Part shown: one piece after another, positions 1 to 7,191 of the stretch | Numbering within the stretch: position 1 is the stretch's first letter | Layout of the letters: the number at the start of each line of letters is the position of its first letter | Assembly (NCBI GenBank): GCA_023247875.1 | Contig: JAHFFQ010000024.1 | Location: 1 to 9,686 of the forward strand | Direction of reading: 5' to 3' | Source: Candidatus Omnitrophota bacterium | Lineage (GTDB): Bacteria; Omnitrophota; Gorgyraeia; Gygaellales; Profunditerraquicolaceae | DNA: 9,686 bases | Made by a program: the position numbers and the translations under genes | Notes under the pieces: model-generated | What the model saw: the letters and a program-made list of their open reading frames with translations, nothing else | Database searches by the model: none | What the model was told of the DNA's origin: nothing

Positions 1-853
1 CAGCGGGCATGAACAGATGAAAGATATAAGCTATCTTGCGGGGAGTAAAAGCAAAAAGCGCGGTGCTTATCGGATGGACGATGACTGTTTTAGCCATCTC
101 GAACAAACCGTTACCCAGGTGCTCGTAATAATGGCTGAATATAAACCCCCCCCGGTATAATTCCGCGTCCCTTGCGAAGTGCGGGACGATCAGTTTGACC
201 GCCAATAGGAACCATGAAACTCCGGCCAGCAAAGGAAACAAAACCCATTTTATCGGCTTTTTCCGTATCAGGGCGTATATCCCCAGCATAGCTACCGCTA
301 AACTTGCATTTTCCTTGCAGGAGAGGGTTAGTATTATAAAAACAAGGAATCTTTTAAAATTTTCTCTTTCAAAATAATACAAGGCGAAAAAAATAAAAAA
401 TATCTCATATATGTCAAAATGCGTCTCAAACAGGTTCATATACCCTACGGAGGGATATAATAGATAAGCTACGGCTATAGACAAAGAAAATGTCTGGTTC
501 AGCCTGCTCCTGGCTAAAAGATACAACGGGTAAGCCGCCATCCCCAGGAATATGCTTTGCAGGAACAGGAGCGTCAACGGGCTTTGGAAGAGCGCGTATA
601 CCGGTAAGATCAGGAATATTATTAAATATAAGTGCGCCCCGAAGATTATCTGTTGCAGGAAAGAGTAATACAGGAGCTTGCCGTGAACGCTGCTCCAGAA
701 CACAACCGCATCCCCTGCCAGATCCCAATCCGTGTAATTGAATGACTGGTACTTTAAAAAACTCAAATACCCGAAAGCCAGGATATACGACAAAATACAG
801 GCCCAAAGCAGATGCCCGGACCATTTTTGAAGAAACCTATCTATTCTTTCCAT
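1..853 (-). CDS. DUF2079-type polytopic membrane protein, C-terminus missing (runs off window start)
   Basis: The first 284 codons are visible; the reading frame is open to base 1. The protein is very hydrophobic, with about eight likely membrane segments (the first near residues 13-33, then roughly 68-87, 92-114, 120-135, 148-162, 167-178, 184-196 and 203-224). The pattern FNYTDWD (38-44), then HGKLLYYSF (57-65), SPLTLLFLQS (91-100), an aromatic YLLYPSVG (130-137) and CKENASL (179-185) matches what I know of DUF2079 predicted membrane proteins, which are thought to have a GT-C glycosyltransferase-like fold. D42 and D44 fall in the first extracytoplasmic loop, where GT-C enzymes usually carry catalytic acids. 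No substrate can be named. The ATG follows the upstream radical SAM stop by 9 nt in the same frame, so that stop blocks a longer start. A GGAGGGG at 870-876 is 16 nt away, long for a ribosome site, so translation may be coupled. Family assignment is fairly sure; glycosyltransfer is inference. Confidence 0.8.
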   Translation of the reverse strand, partial: MERIDRFLQKWSGHLLWACILSYILAFGYLSFLKYQSFNYTDWDLAGDAVVFWSSVHGKLLYYSFLQQIIFGAHLYLIIFLILPVYALFQSPLTLLFLQSIFLGMAAYPLYLLARSRLNQTFSLSIAVAYLLYPSVGYMNLFETHFDIYEIFFIFFALYYFERENFKRFLVFIILTLSCKENASLAVAMLGIYALIRKKPIKWVLFPLLAGVSWFLLAVKLIVPHFARDAELYRGGFIFSHYYEHLGNGLFEMAKTVIVHPISTALFAFTPRKIAYIFHLFMPA

Positions 854-862
854 ATAGCTTAT

Positions 863-2278
863 TTATAAACCCCTCCGGTACTCCCAAAGATAGCGCGTTG
901 TCCTCCAAAGAGTCAGCTTCCTTTCCTCCTGGAACCTGATAAAAGTCCCGCATAACCAAAGAAATAAGAATAACTGCCTGCATTTGATTTTTCTGGAGAT
1001 TTGGATCAGAAAAGGCTTCATACGCGGGAAACGCACGCATAGGTGTGCTACTTTATGGATATTAAGGAGGACTTCTTTATTCTTTAAAGATAGCACCGAA
1101 TCCTGGATAAATGAGTTAGGCATATCTTCAAAAGAATATTCTTTCTTAAGCAGCCCCTTATCTATGCAATAGCCGGCCAAGGTGGTCTTGGGAAAAGGCA
1201 ACAGGACTGTTGTAAACATATAATCAGTACCGATGGCGATATTCAGGTCAACCGTCGCTACCGCATCCTCGACCGATTCATCAGGAAGACAAAACATGTT
1301 TGAGGTCTGCACCTTCATTCCCGCTTTCTTAATAATGCTTGCGCCCTCAAATATACGCTTATTGCTTATGGCTTTATTAAGCAGGCCCCTGCGTAATAAT
1401 TCGTTCCCCGTTTCCACGCCGAAGCTTACGGTATGACATCCCGATGCGGCAAGAAACCGGGCATGCTCTTCTTTCAAGAGATCAACCCTGGCTGTACATA
1501 TGTAAGGAAGATTGACTTCTTTCTTATACAATGAGCCAAATTCCTCAAGCCAGTTGGCATCCATGGCAAAAAGGTCATCGGCAAAGAACAAAGAGGCCGC
1601 AGGATAATCGGTAATAACGTTTTTTATCTCTTCGACAAAATGCCGCGGCGATTTTCTCCGTACATATTTTCCCTTACCCTCGAAGATCCGCATAATCGAG
1701 CTGTTGGCGCAAAAAGAGCAATCGAACGGACAGCCACGCGAGGAGATAAAAACCTTCAAAGCAAGCTTGCCCAGTTTAGGGTAACGCTCATAATATAGGC
1801 TGCGGTCCTCAAAAAATGAATCCAGCTCTGGCGTTAAGGGAGCAACCCCCCGCATCAGGGGCCTTCCGTCTTCTTTAAGACAGATGCCGGGGAGATTGCC
1901 GGTTGGTCTCTTTAAAGCGACGCAACGCACAAGGTCTACAAAAGAAGATTCCCCCTCGCCGCGGCAGAGATAATCCACTCCGGGCAGCGCCAAGACCTCC
2001 TCCGGGTAGAGAATTGAATGGACTCCCCCCACTGCCACAGGAACAGCGGGAATTTGGTTTTTTAACTCCGAAGAGAGCTGTCGAAGCCAGCCATGCTCGT
2101 TTGACAATACGGAAAAAGCGATCAGGTCAGCTTTAGCTTTCTTTAATGCCGAAACCATGTCTTTTTCACAAGCATCTATCACAATATCCGTTTCATATCC
2201 CTCTTTCTTTAGGCAGCCGGAAAGCGCCATCACTCCAAAATACGGAAAGATCTGTTTCTGTACAAAACAAACTTTCAT
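863..2278 (-). CDS. Radical SAM protein with cobalamin-binding-like N-terminal domain (second paralogue)
   Basis: This is a 471-residue protein of the B12-binding-domain radical SAM class. Residues 1 to about 125 form a Rossmann-like domain ending in the typical GGVHSILYPEEVL (84-96) and CRGEGE (105-110). The radical SAM core follows, with the CxxxCxxC cluster motif at C183, C187 and C190, FFADDLF (231-237) and SFGVETG (285-291). Such enzymes bind a 4Fe-4S cluster and SAM; relatives methylate or rearrange unreactive carbons. The DxHxxG cobalamin-ligand motif is absent: the equivalent stretch near residues 35-40 reads DACEKD. The usual PxPGT element is PFPKT (361-365). The C-terminal tail after about 420 is basic with a hydrophobic patch (436-447), suggesting membrane contact. 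The start overlaps the YfhO-like stop by 4 nt (ATGA) and has an AAGGGAA ribosome site just upstream. The reaction and substrate are unknown; the neighbours suggest a membrane or lipid-linked substrate. Confidence 0.88.
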   Translation of the reverse strand: MKVCFVQKQIFPYFGVMALSGCLKKEGYETDIVIDACEKDMVSALKKAKADLIAFSVLSNEHGWLRQLSSELKNQIPAVPVAVGGVHSILYPEEVLALPGVDYLCRGEGESSFVDLVRCVALKRPTGNLPGICLKEDGRPLMRGVAPLTPELDSFFEDRSLYYERYPKLGKLALKVFISSRGCPFDCSFCANSSIMRIFEGKGKYVRRKSPRHFVEEIKNVITDYPAASLFFADDLFAMDANWLEEFGSLYKKEVNLPYICTARVDLLKEEHARFLAASGCHTVSFGVETGNELLRRGLLNKAISNKRIFEGASIIKKAGMKVQTSNMFCLPDESVEDAVATVDLNIAIGTDYMFTTVLLPFPKTTLAGYCIDKGLLKKEYSFEDMPNSFIQDSVLSLKNKEVLLNIHKVAHLCVRFPRMKPFLIQISRKIKCRQLFLFLWLCGTFIRFQEERKLTLWRTTRYLWEYRRGL

Positions 2279-4551
2279 TTAATTCCCTTCCCGAATAACA
2301 TTCGACACAGGATAATGGCCGCGATGAAGAGGCCGGCAAAATAACAGAACAAGGTTATCTTATAAAGCTTAGGATCATATACAAAACGCACAGTATGCCG
2401 TCCCTTTTCGAGGATAACGGCTTTAAAGGCCATGTTAGCCCTGTAAATCCTGCTTTCTTTGCCGTCTATAAAAACCCTCCAGGAGATGTCGAATCCATCA
2501 CTGTAATAAAGTAGGCAATCCGCTTCTGAATTGACCTCCAAACGCAGGATGTTTGGACCAAAATCCAGAATATTGATCGCCCCATTTACTATTGTGCTAT
2601 CGGCGATCCTTTCAACAGGTATTTTTAGCTTTGAAAACTTTTCCGGAGGATCATCTTCAATAAAAACGACCATCTGGGCTATCCTCTCTTCCAACTTCGC
2701 GCATTCCTGAGCCTGGAGCTCAAGTGGCAAAACAACAGCCCCGCTTACAAGTTTCAATCTCTGGCCCGTTACCCCCATAAAGATCTCTTTTATTTCCGGC
2801 CTGGCCATCTTATCATTCTCAAAATTAAAGAAATCCTTCATCTGGTAAAAATGTGTCGTTACTCCCGGTATCCTGGAGCTGGAAGCGGAAAATATCCTTT
2901 GCATCGCTGGGGCAAAACCTAGGAAAGGATACCTGGGCCATATAACCGGAGACCTTTTGTCGCTATATGCTGCTTTTTCCTTGGGCCATAAAGACAGGTC
3001 AGCCTTGGTCATGCTCGTGAACCGGTAGATAGCCGTATTAAATAAAAAAAGGTCAATAAGCGTCAGGAAAACCAGGACAGAATATTTAAACCTTAGTTTT
3101 ATCTTCGGGCTCTTAAAAACATAAAATATTACTATTATGGACGCTATAAATAAGAAGGTATTATGATAGGAGCGGTTAAACATATTATTCAAAAACGAAC
3201 CAAAATCCTCCCCCAGGTTCAAAGATATGGTCATATAACGCTCCGGGAACTCCGCTAATGGAGGCCGATAGACCGCCAGTATAAACCGGTTTATCAAAAC
3301 GGCAGCTGCGCTGATGAAGATAGCGATAAAAATAAACCCCTTAGGCGATCCTTTTAGTAATCCCGGTCTTCTTATCTGCTCCACTATTACGTCAGTTCCG
3401 ATGCAGGTAAAGTAGACCAGGCAGAAAATAAAGAACGTAGCAAAGGTATGGGTGTTTCTGATTATGAAGAAAAACGGGAAAAAATAAGAAAATATTTTTA
3501 ACAGGCCGAACCTGGGCCCAAGCATCAATAATGCCGTAATAACCAAAGCGCAGGCAAAGCCAATCCTGTATTTATGGCGGGAGTAGAATAGCCCGACCAT
3601 GGCCAAAAACAATGGTATCAAACCTATGTACAAAAAACCCTCCGACGCACGGATAGATTTAAAAAGAAAGGTCATTTCAAAATGCAGCATAAAAGAATAC
3701 GGGGTAAATAAATTGAAGAAGTCGGCCAAGTAGGCATTCGCGGCAGTCGGGGCTTCGATCATCCTGACATCCGGGACCGTATTGCGGATATATGTCAGAA
3801 AAACCGGGATCAGGTTAATTGAGAGCAGCAGAAATATTATAATAGCCCCCCATATGACTTTGCGGTCATTAGTGGAAAAACCGGTTTTAGGATAGGTGAA
3901 ACCTTTGGAAATATAAATGCAGGCAAGCAATATCGCACAGGCAGAAATGAGATACATTATATGGTAGCCGGAGGTAGAAAAAGCGGCGCCCAAAAAGAAA
4001 GAGAGCCATAAAAGCAAAACAGTTTTCCTTTCTTCCAGGAACTCAAAAGCAAAAAATAAGATCCAGGGAAGCGTGTAAAAACACAGGATAAAACCGTGCT
4101 GCTTAAGGTAGGAACTGCAAAGGGCAGAAAATGACAGGGTAATAAAAGCAAAAAAAGCGCTGAACCTGTATTTCGCTATACGCCTGAAGAAAATGTAACT
4201 GCCGGAAATAAAGATCAGGTAGCGAAACAAAAGATCATACTGATAAATAGTTAATGAGTTAATCCTGAAGAACTTCCCCGCAAGGACCAAAAGCAGGGTT
4301 GAAGGGTCCCATAGATGCAGGACGTGTATATTCAAAAAGAATATCTCCCCGCAGTTCATATAGGGATTCCAGAGAGGCAGGATCCCCTGGCGCAGGCAAT
4401 CGAAAAAGTAGGAAAAAACGCCGAACCATACAATGCTGTCGTGACTGACCATCCGCTTGCCGGTAAACCATAAATCCCGCTGCAGGATGAGTACCCCGAG
4501 CATAACCGCCGCTACCCCTATCACCTCTTTGGCTTTTCCGCTTATCTTCAT
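2275..4551 (-). CDS. YfhO-like polytopic membrane protein (predicted GT-C glycosyltransferase family)
   Basis: This 758-residue protein has around fifteen hydrophobic segments between residues 10 and 506, a largely soluble stretch (about 507-725) and a last membrane helix (about 730-752). The N-terminal SHDS (36-39) in the first outer loop and PLWNPYMNCGE (59-69) match the YfhO family, as does the RNTHTFATF segment (365-373). The C-terminal YYSDGFDISWRVFIDGKE (682-699), followed by an aromatic Tyr-Arg stretch and a beta-rich end before the helix, is the usual YfhO tail. YfhO proteins are known or predicted to glycosylate cell-envelope polymers from polyprenyl-phosphate sugars in Bacillus and Listeria; applying that here is inference. 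D38 is the candidate catalytic acid. It overlaps the upstream radical SAM gene and the downstream one by 4 nt each, so production of the three is probably coupled. No clear ribosome site precedes its ATG, which fits translational coupling. Confidence 0.78.
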   Translation of the reverse strand: MKISGKAKEVIGVAAVMLGVLILQRDLWFTGKRMVSHDSIVWFGVFSYFFDCLRQGILPLWNPYMNCGEIFFLNIHVLHLWDPSTLLLVLAGKFFRINSLTIYQYDLLFRYLIFISGSYIFFRRIAKYRFSAFFAFITLSFSALCSSYLKQHGFILCFYTLPWILFFAFEFLEERKTVLLLWLSFFLGAAFSTSGYHIMYLISACAILLACIYISKGFTYPKTGFSTNDRKVIWGAIIIFLLLSINLIPVFLTYIRNTVPDVRMIEAPTAANAYLADFFNLFTPYSFMLHFEMTFLFKSIRASEGFLYIGLIPLFLAMVGLFYSRHKYRIGFACALVITALLMLGPRFGLLKIFSYFFPFFFIIRNTHTFATFFIFCLVYFTCIGTDVIVEQIRRPGLLKGSPKGFIFIAIFISAAAVLINRFILAVYRPPLAEFPERYMTISLNLGEDFGSFLNNMFNRSYHNTFLFIASIIVIFYVFKSPKIKLRFKYSVLVFLTLIDLFLFNTAIYRFTSMTKADLSLWPKEKAAYSDKRSPVIWPRYPFLGFAPAMQRIFSASSSRIPGVTTHFYQMKDFFNFENDKMARPEIKEIFMGVTGQRLKLVSGAVVLPLELQAQECAKLEERIAQMVVFIEDDPPEKFSKLKIPVERIADSTIVNGAINILDFGPNILRLEVNSEADCLLYYSDGFDISWRVFIDGKESRIYRANMAFKAVILEKGRHTVRFVYDPKLYKITLFCYFAGLFIAAIILCRMLFGKGIK

Positions 4552-6008
4552 AAATATATTTTTGCCAATGACCTCAATAAACTGGCGCCCAATTTAATGA
4601 GGCCCCACCATTCCTTCGGATTTAAATACCACTTCGGAGGAAGATAAAACCAGCCCGCAGGTCCGATCCTCCTAATAAGCAGCTTAAAGACCTTTATGGG
4701 CCTGAGCGAAAATAAGAGGTTAGCCCTGATGATATCTTTTTTTAACTCTTTTTCCTCGCATCCTTCAGGAAAATAAGGCAGTTTTGATTCCGCAAGGCTA
4801 TCCTGCACAAGCGAAGCGCAAGCGTTAAGATTAGCCCATCCTTCTTCCACAAAGAGGCGGCCCTCATTTTTAGCTATTTCATATAACTTCGTGCCCGGAT
4901 AGGGGGTAGCATTATTGAACCGCACATAATCCAGGTCAAGCTCCTTGGCCAGCTTGTAGGCCTGCCATCTATCCTTCTTAGTCTCTGTCGGCAGCCCAAA
5001 GATAAAAGTCCCGGATACGCCAAAGCCATGTTTCTTCGTAAGTTGCACCGCCGCGATGTTCTCGGCCACCGTTTCCTTTTTGTTCAACAACACCATCAAC
5101 CTCTCCGAAGCTGTCTCCAGGCCATAGTTTATCATCCTGAATCCCGCACTCTTTAACGAAAGCAGGACCTCATCATCAACCGCGTCAGCCCTGGTCTGAC
5201 AATCAAAGGTCGCCTTTTTTTGGAATCCCCTCTCGATCATTCCGCGGCAGAGGCTGATCACCCTTTGTTTATCCGCCGTAAAGTTATCATCAACAAAATT
5301 TATGTGTCCTTGATTATATTTATTTATGAGCAGCCCTATTTCCCCCAAAACAACCTCTTCGGAGACATAGCGGAACCTCTTGCCGGATATGCTCCTCTGA
5401 CTGCAAAATATGCATTCATACGGGCAGCCCCTTGAGCTTGAGATAAAACTAAAATTATATTTCCCAAGGCCGTTCTCGAAAAGATGGTAAGGAAAAGGCG
5501 GGAAACTATCTAAAACTGGTAATTCAGCAGGCGGATTATGGATCAATTTACCTCCGCTTTTATATGAGAGCCCCTTTATCCCCGAACAATCTCTCCTGTT
5601 TTTTATCGCGTCGCATAACTCAAGTAGTATGCCCTCTCCCTCCCCTCTTACGACAAAATCAACTGCCGTATTCTCCAAGGCCTCCTCCGGAAGGACTGTG
5701 GGATGTATCCCTCCCAGAATAATTGCGGAATCTGGATACCAATGCTTTATCTGCCCGGCGATCTCATAGCTTCTTTGCGCGCATGCGGTTAAAGTCGAAA
5801 TACCGAATATATAAGGGGGGGATAGCTTCTCCAGCAGCCTGCTTAACACCTGCCTGGACAAGGGATCAATATGCTCATCGATTACTTCGGCTTTCCTGCC
5901 GTTCTCCAGGAGGTATCCGGCAAGATAACCCACGCCGATAGGAACGCTTAGAGGAACATACCTCTGGAAGATACCGAACTTAGTTGATTTTGGATTTATT
6001 AAGATCAT
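4548..6008 (-). CDS. Radical SAM protein with cobalamin-binding-like N-terminal domain (first gene of operon)
   Basis: The 486-residue protein opens with MILINPK and PLSVPIGVGYLAGYL (19-33), the usual start of B12-binding-domain radical SAM proteins, which supports this ATG. GGIHPTVLPEEAL (99-111) and RGEGEG (121-126) close the Rossmann-like domain. The 4Fe-4S cysteines are C195, C199 and C202 in SSRGCPYECIFCS, followed by FVDDNFTAD (238-246), NYGLETAS (294-301), FGLPTET (337-343) and the conserved PYPGTKLYE (369-377). The cobalamin-ligand motif is only partial: D44-E-H46-I-D-P keeps Asp and His but lacks the Gly. The C-terminal segment (about 435-486) is rich in Arg, Trp and Leu and looks amphipathic, so peripheral membrane binding is possible. 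It is the first gene after the hairpin at 6050-6077. I see no Shine-Dalgarno sequence; the upstream bases are AT-rich. It is a paralogue of the protein at 863-2278 but differs widely outside the motifs. The substrate is unknown. Confidence 0.88.
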   Translation of the reverse strand: MILINPKSTKFGIFQRYVPLSVPIGVGYLAGYLLENGRKAEVIDEHIDPLSRQVLSRLLEKLSPPYIFGISTLTACAQRSYEIAGQIKHWYPDSAIILGGIHPTVLPEEALENTAVDFVVRGEGEGILLELCDAIKNRRDCSGIKGLSYKSGGKLIHNPPAELPVLDSFPPFPYHLFENGLGKYNFSFISSSRGCPYECIFCSQRSISGKRFRYVSEEVVLGEIGLLINKYNQGHINFVDDNFTADKQRVISLCRGMIERGFQKKATFDCQTRADAVDDEVLLSLKSAGFRMINYGLETASERLMVLLNKKETVAENIAAVQLTKKHGFGVSGTFIFGLPTETKKDRWQAYKLAKELDLDYVRFNNATPYPGTKLYEIAKNEGRLFVEEGWANLNACASLVQDSLAESKLPYFPEGCEEKELKKDIIRANLLFSLRPIKVFKLLIRRIGPAGWFYLPPKWYLNPKEWWGLIKLGASLLRSLAKIYL

Positions 6009-6049
6009 ATAATAAAATACAAGATTGGGATTAAAGGCGGTATAAACAG

Positions 6050-6077
6050 GCCCCGCCCTTATTTATAAGGGCGGGGC
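6050..6077 (-). terminator. Likely intrinsic terminator hairpin after the biosynthetic operon
   Basis: An 11-bp perfect stem, GCCCCGCCCTT paired with AAGGGCGGGGC, encloses ATAAAT; one more A-T pair could shrink the loop to four bases. It begins 15 nt past the stop codon of the 79-residue protein and lies 41 nt before the radical SAM start. The stem is strong, but the following bases on the minus strand (CTGTTTATACC) form only a weak U-tract, so termination may be partial or the hairpin may act in RNA processing. The position in the only large gap favours a terminator. Confidence 0.6.
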
Positions 6078-6092
6078 TTATGTGGAGATTAC

Positions 6093-6332
6093 TTACTTCT
6101 TTTTCTTCTTTCCGCCTCTCTTCATCTTGGCGCAAGAGACGTCGCCTTTCTTATCCAGGAAATAAAGGTAGCCTGTTTTCCTTTTGATGCCGCATTTTGC
6201 CACCTTCTTGGGGCTACCTCCCTTTTTGTTGCCTCTGGCCATCTTCGCGCAAGAGACATCACCCTGCTTGTCAATATAATAGAGATAACCTTTTTCCCTC
6301 TTGACCCCTACTTTCATTATTTTCTCTGCCAT
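6093..6332 (-). CDS. Small Lys-rich protein with an internal two-fold 28-residue repeat, function unknown
   Basis: The 79-residue protein has two copies of one unit, residues 7-34 and 46-73, identical at 20 of 28 positions. Both contain GYLY, an aromatic or hydrophobic pair, DK, then GDVSCAKM and RG. The pattern of two short hydrophobic stretches around a D-K-x-G turn suggests a beta hairpin in each copy. It carries 22 Lys and 4 Arg against 6 acidic residues and ends in five lysines, so it may bind nucleic acid or another polyanion. Cys occur at 28, 47 and 67; two occupy the same place in each copy, but one Cys per unit is too few for a zinc site on its own. No signal peptide or membrane segment is visible. 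A strong ribosome site precedes it, which suggests high expression. It lies 31 nt after nadX. I have an impression of similar proteins in Omnitrophota-like genomes but cannot verify it here. Confidence 0.8.
   Translation of the reverse strand: MAEKIMKVGVKREKGYLYYIDKQGDVSCAKMARGNKKGGSPKKVAKCGIKRKTGYLYFLDKKGDVSCAKMKRGGKKKKK
6114..6314 (-). repeat. Internal tandem duplication within the 79-residue gene
   Basis: The two coding units occupy 6231-6314 and 6114-6197, repeating every 117 nt (39 codons). DNA similarity is clear in places, for example GCGCAAGAGAC occurs in both on the plus strand, but many codons have diverged. This fits an old duplication kept under protein-level selection and not a recent copy or assembly artefact. 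Confidence 0.85.
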
Positions 6333-6340
6333 TTTTTAAT

Positions 6341-6350
6341 TCACCCCCTT
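6341..6350 (-). promoter_or_regulatory. Strong Shine-Dalgarno site of the 79-residue gene
   Basis: On the minus strand this reads AAGGGGGTGA, a near-complete match to the anti-Shine-Dalgarno sequence, with 8 nt to the ATG at 6332. It is the best ribosome site in the window and confirms that start. Several neighbouring genes have weak or no such site. Confidence 0.75.
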
Positions 6351-6363
6351 TCCTTTTGTTTAA

Positions 6364-7191
6364 TTACGTGCCGATTTTTATCGGCTGCAAAATCTGCTTT
6401 AAAGTCGCTACTGCCGCCAACACCGCAAGGTAACTGGTCTTGGGATTCTGCGGATGCAGAATATTCTCGGTGCGCGTGAATATCGAGGCTGCGTCGGACA
6501 CAATCAGGATTTCATGGATGTTCTTGGTTACATAAGGGCTGGCAATTATGCGCACCTGCGTCTTATTCATACCTATACCTGCCAACCCCAAGACAGCCGC
6601 CACATTTATATTCTGCGGAAAATATTTCACCGCGCTAGATGCGCTGCCCGAAAACAGGAGCTTATCTTTTTTCAGGCCGTTGAGCTTAAACCTTTTGGCC
6701 ACATATTTAACCCCGCTAAATGCCTTAGGGTGCTTACGCGTGGTCAAAACCACCTTGCGCACCTTCCCTATATTTGCCGCTTTCAAAGCATCGATCCCCG
6801 AAATAGCCCCGCTGGGGAAATAAACCCTGGCATTATTCCTTCTGGCTAAGGAATATAAGCTACCCAGATGCCCGACCATGCCCCCGACGCTCATCACCAT
6901 GATATCGCGGCCCGCGGATAAAGATTTGCGCGTGATCTCCCAGGCAGCCCGGGCCGAAGATGCCTCAATAACCAGCTCTGATCTTTTAATTAAGGTATCC
7001 AGGCTCGCTGCGCATAATTTACCGTTTTTTTTCACTCTCCTGGCAAGAGCAATGCTTTTTTCCGGCCTTATATCATAAAGAGCAGCTAAGCAGGCATCCT
7101 TGAAGAAACTTGACACTATCTCTTTTGCCAATGAACCACCGATCGCCCCGCATCCGACGATCCCGATCCTAAGCTTTCTCTTTTTAAACAT
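6364..7191 (-). CDS. nadX: L-aspartate dehydrogenase (NadX)
   Basis: The enzyme oxidises L-aspartate with NAD(P)+ to iminoaspartate (EC 1.4.1.21), which quinolinate synthase NadA uses to start NAD synthesis in place of NadB. The 275 residues match the family length. The N-terminal Rossmann motif GIVGCGAIGG (10-19) binds the cofactor. Family signatures follow: FPSGAISGIDAL (125-136), VVLTTRKHP (147-155), FPQNINVAAVLGLAG (191-205), H226 in NIHEI as the likely catalytic His, and PQNPKTSYLAVLA (247-259) near the end. Its start overlaps panC by 8 nt and no good ribosome site is visible, so translation is probably coupled. NadA and NadC are not in the window. Placement with panC and dap genes puts three aspartate-consuming routes together; the reductive direction, making aspartate, is also possible in principle. 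The assignment is firm. Confidence 0.9.
   Translation of the reverse strand: MFKKRKLRIGIVGCGAIGGSLAKEIVSSFFKDACLAALYDIRPEKSIALARRVKKNGKLCAASLDTLIKRSELVIEASSARAAWEITRKSLSAGRDIMVMSVGGMVGHLGSLYSLARRNNARVYFPSGAISGIDALKAANIGKVRKVVLTTRKHPKAFSGVKYVAKRFKLNGLKKDKLLFSGSASSAVKYFPQNINVAAVLGLAGIGMNKTQVRIIASPYVTKNIHEILIVSDAASIFTRTENILHPQNPKTSYLAVLAAVATLKQILQPIKIGT

Noticed and set aside
146..153. Run of eight C (eight G in the coding strand) in the DUF2079-type gene, a possible phase-variation tract
   Set aside because: The run encodes Arg-Gly-Gly in frame within a continuous family match and is short; a single sequence cannot show length variation.
195..939. Open frames on the plus strand and one in another minus frame (426-824)
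   Set aside because: They overlap the DUF2079-type gene, whose own frame continues to base 1 with clear family motifs. Their translations show no domain and no ribosome site.
863..2278. Naming the radical SAM proteins as BchE, HpnP or another specific enzyme
   Set aside because: Only general class motifs are visible; nothing points to one substrate, and neighbouring genes are not those of chlorophyll or hopanoid synthesis.
5815..5821. Run of seven G in the first radical SAM gene, a possible frameshift site
   Set aside because: The frame reads smoothly through LSPPYIFG into the expected Rossmann-like domain, so there is no sign of a break.
6093..6113. Five-lysine end of the small protein as a sign of a sequencing slip or readthrough
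   Set aside because: Codons alternate AAA and AAG and stop cleanly at TAA; the hairpin follows at the expected distance.
6114..6314. Duplication within the small gene as a CRISPR-like or mobile repeat
   Set aside because: Only two copies exist, both in frame and coding for conserved residues with diverged codons, so it is a protein repeat.
6454..6849. Plus-strand frames of 91 and 131 codons opposite nadX
   Set aside because: The minus-strand nadX shows every family motif across the same bases; the plus-strand products look like random Cys-, His- and Pro-rich reverse translations.
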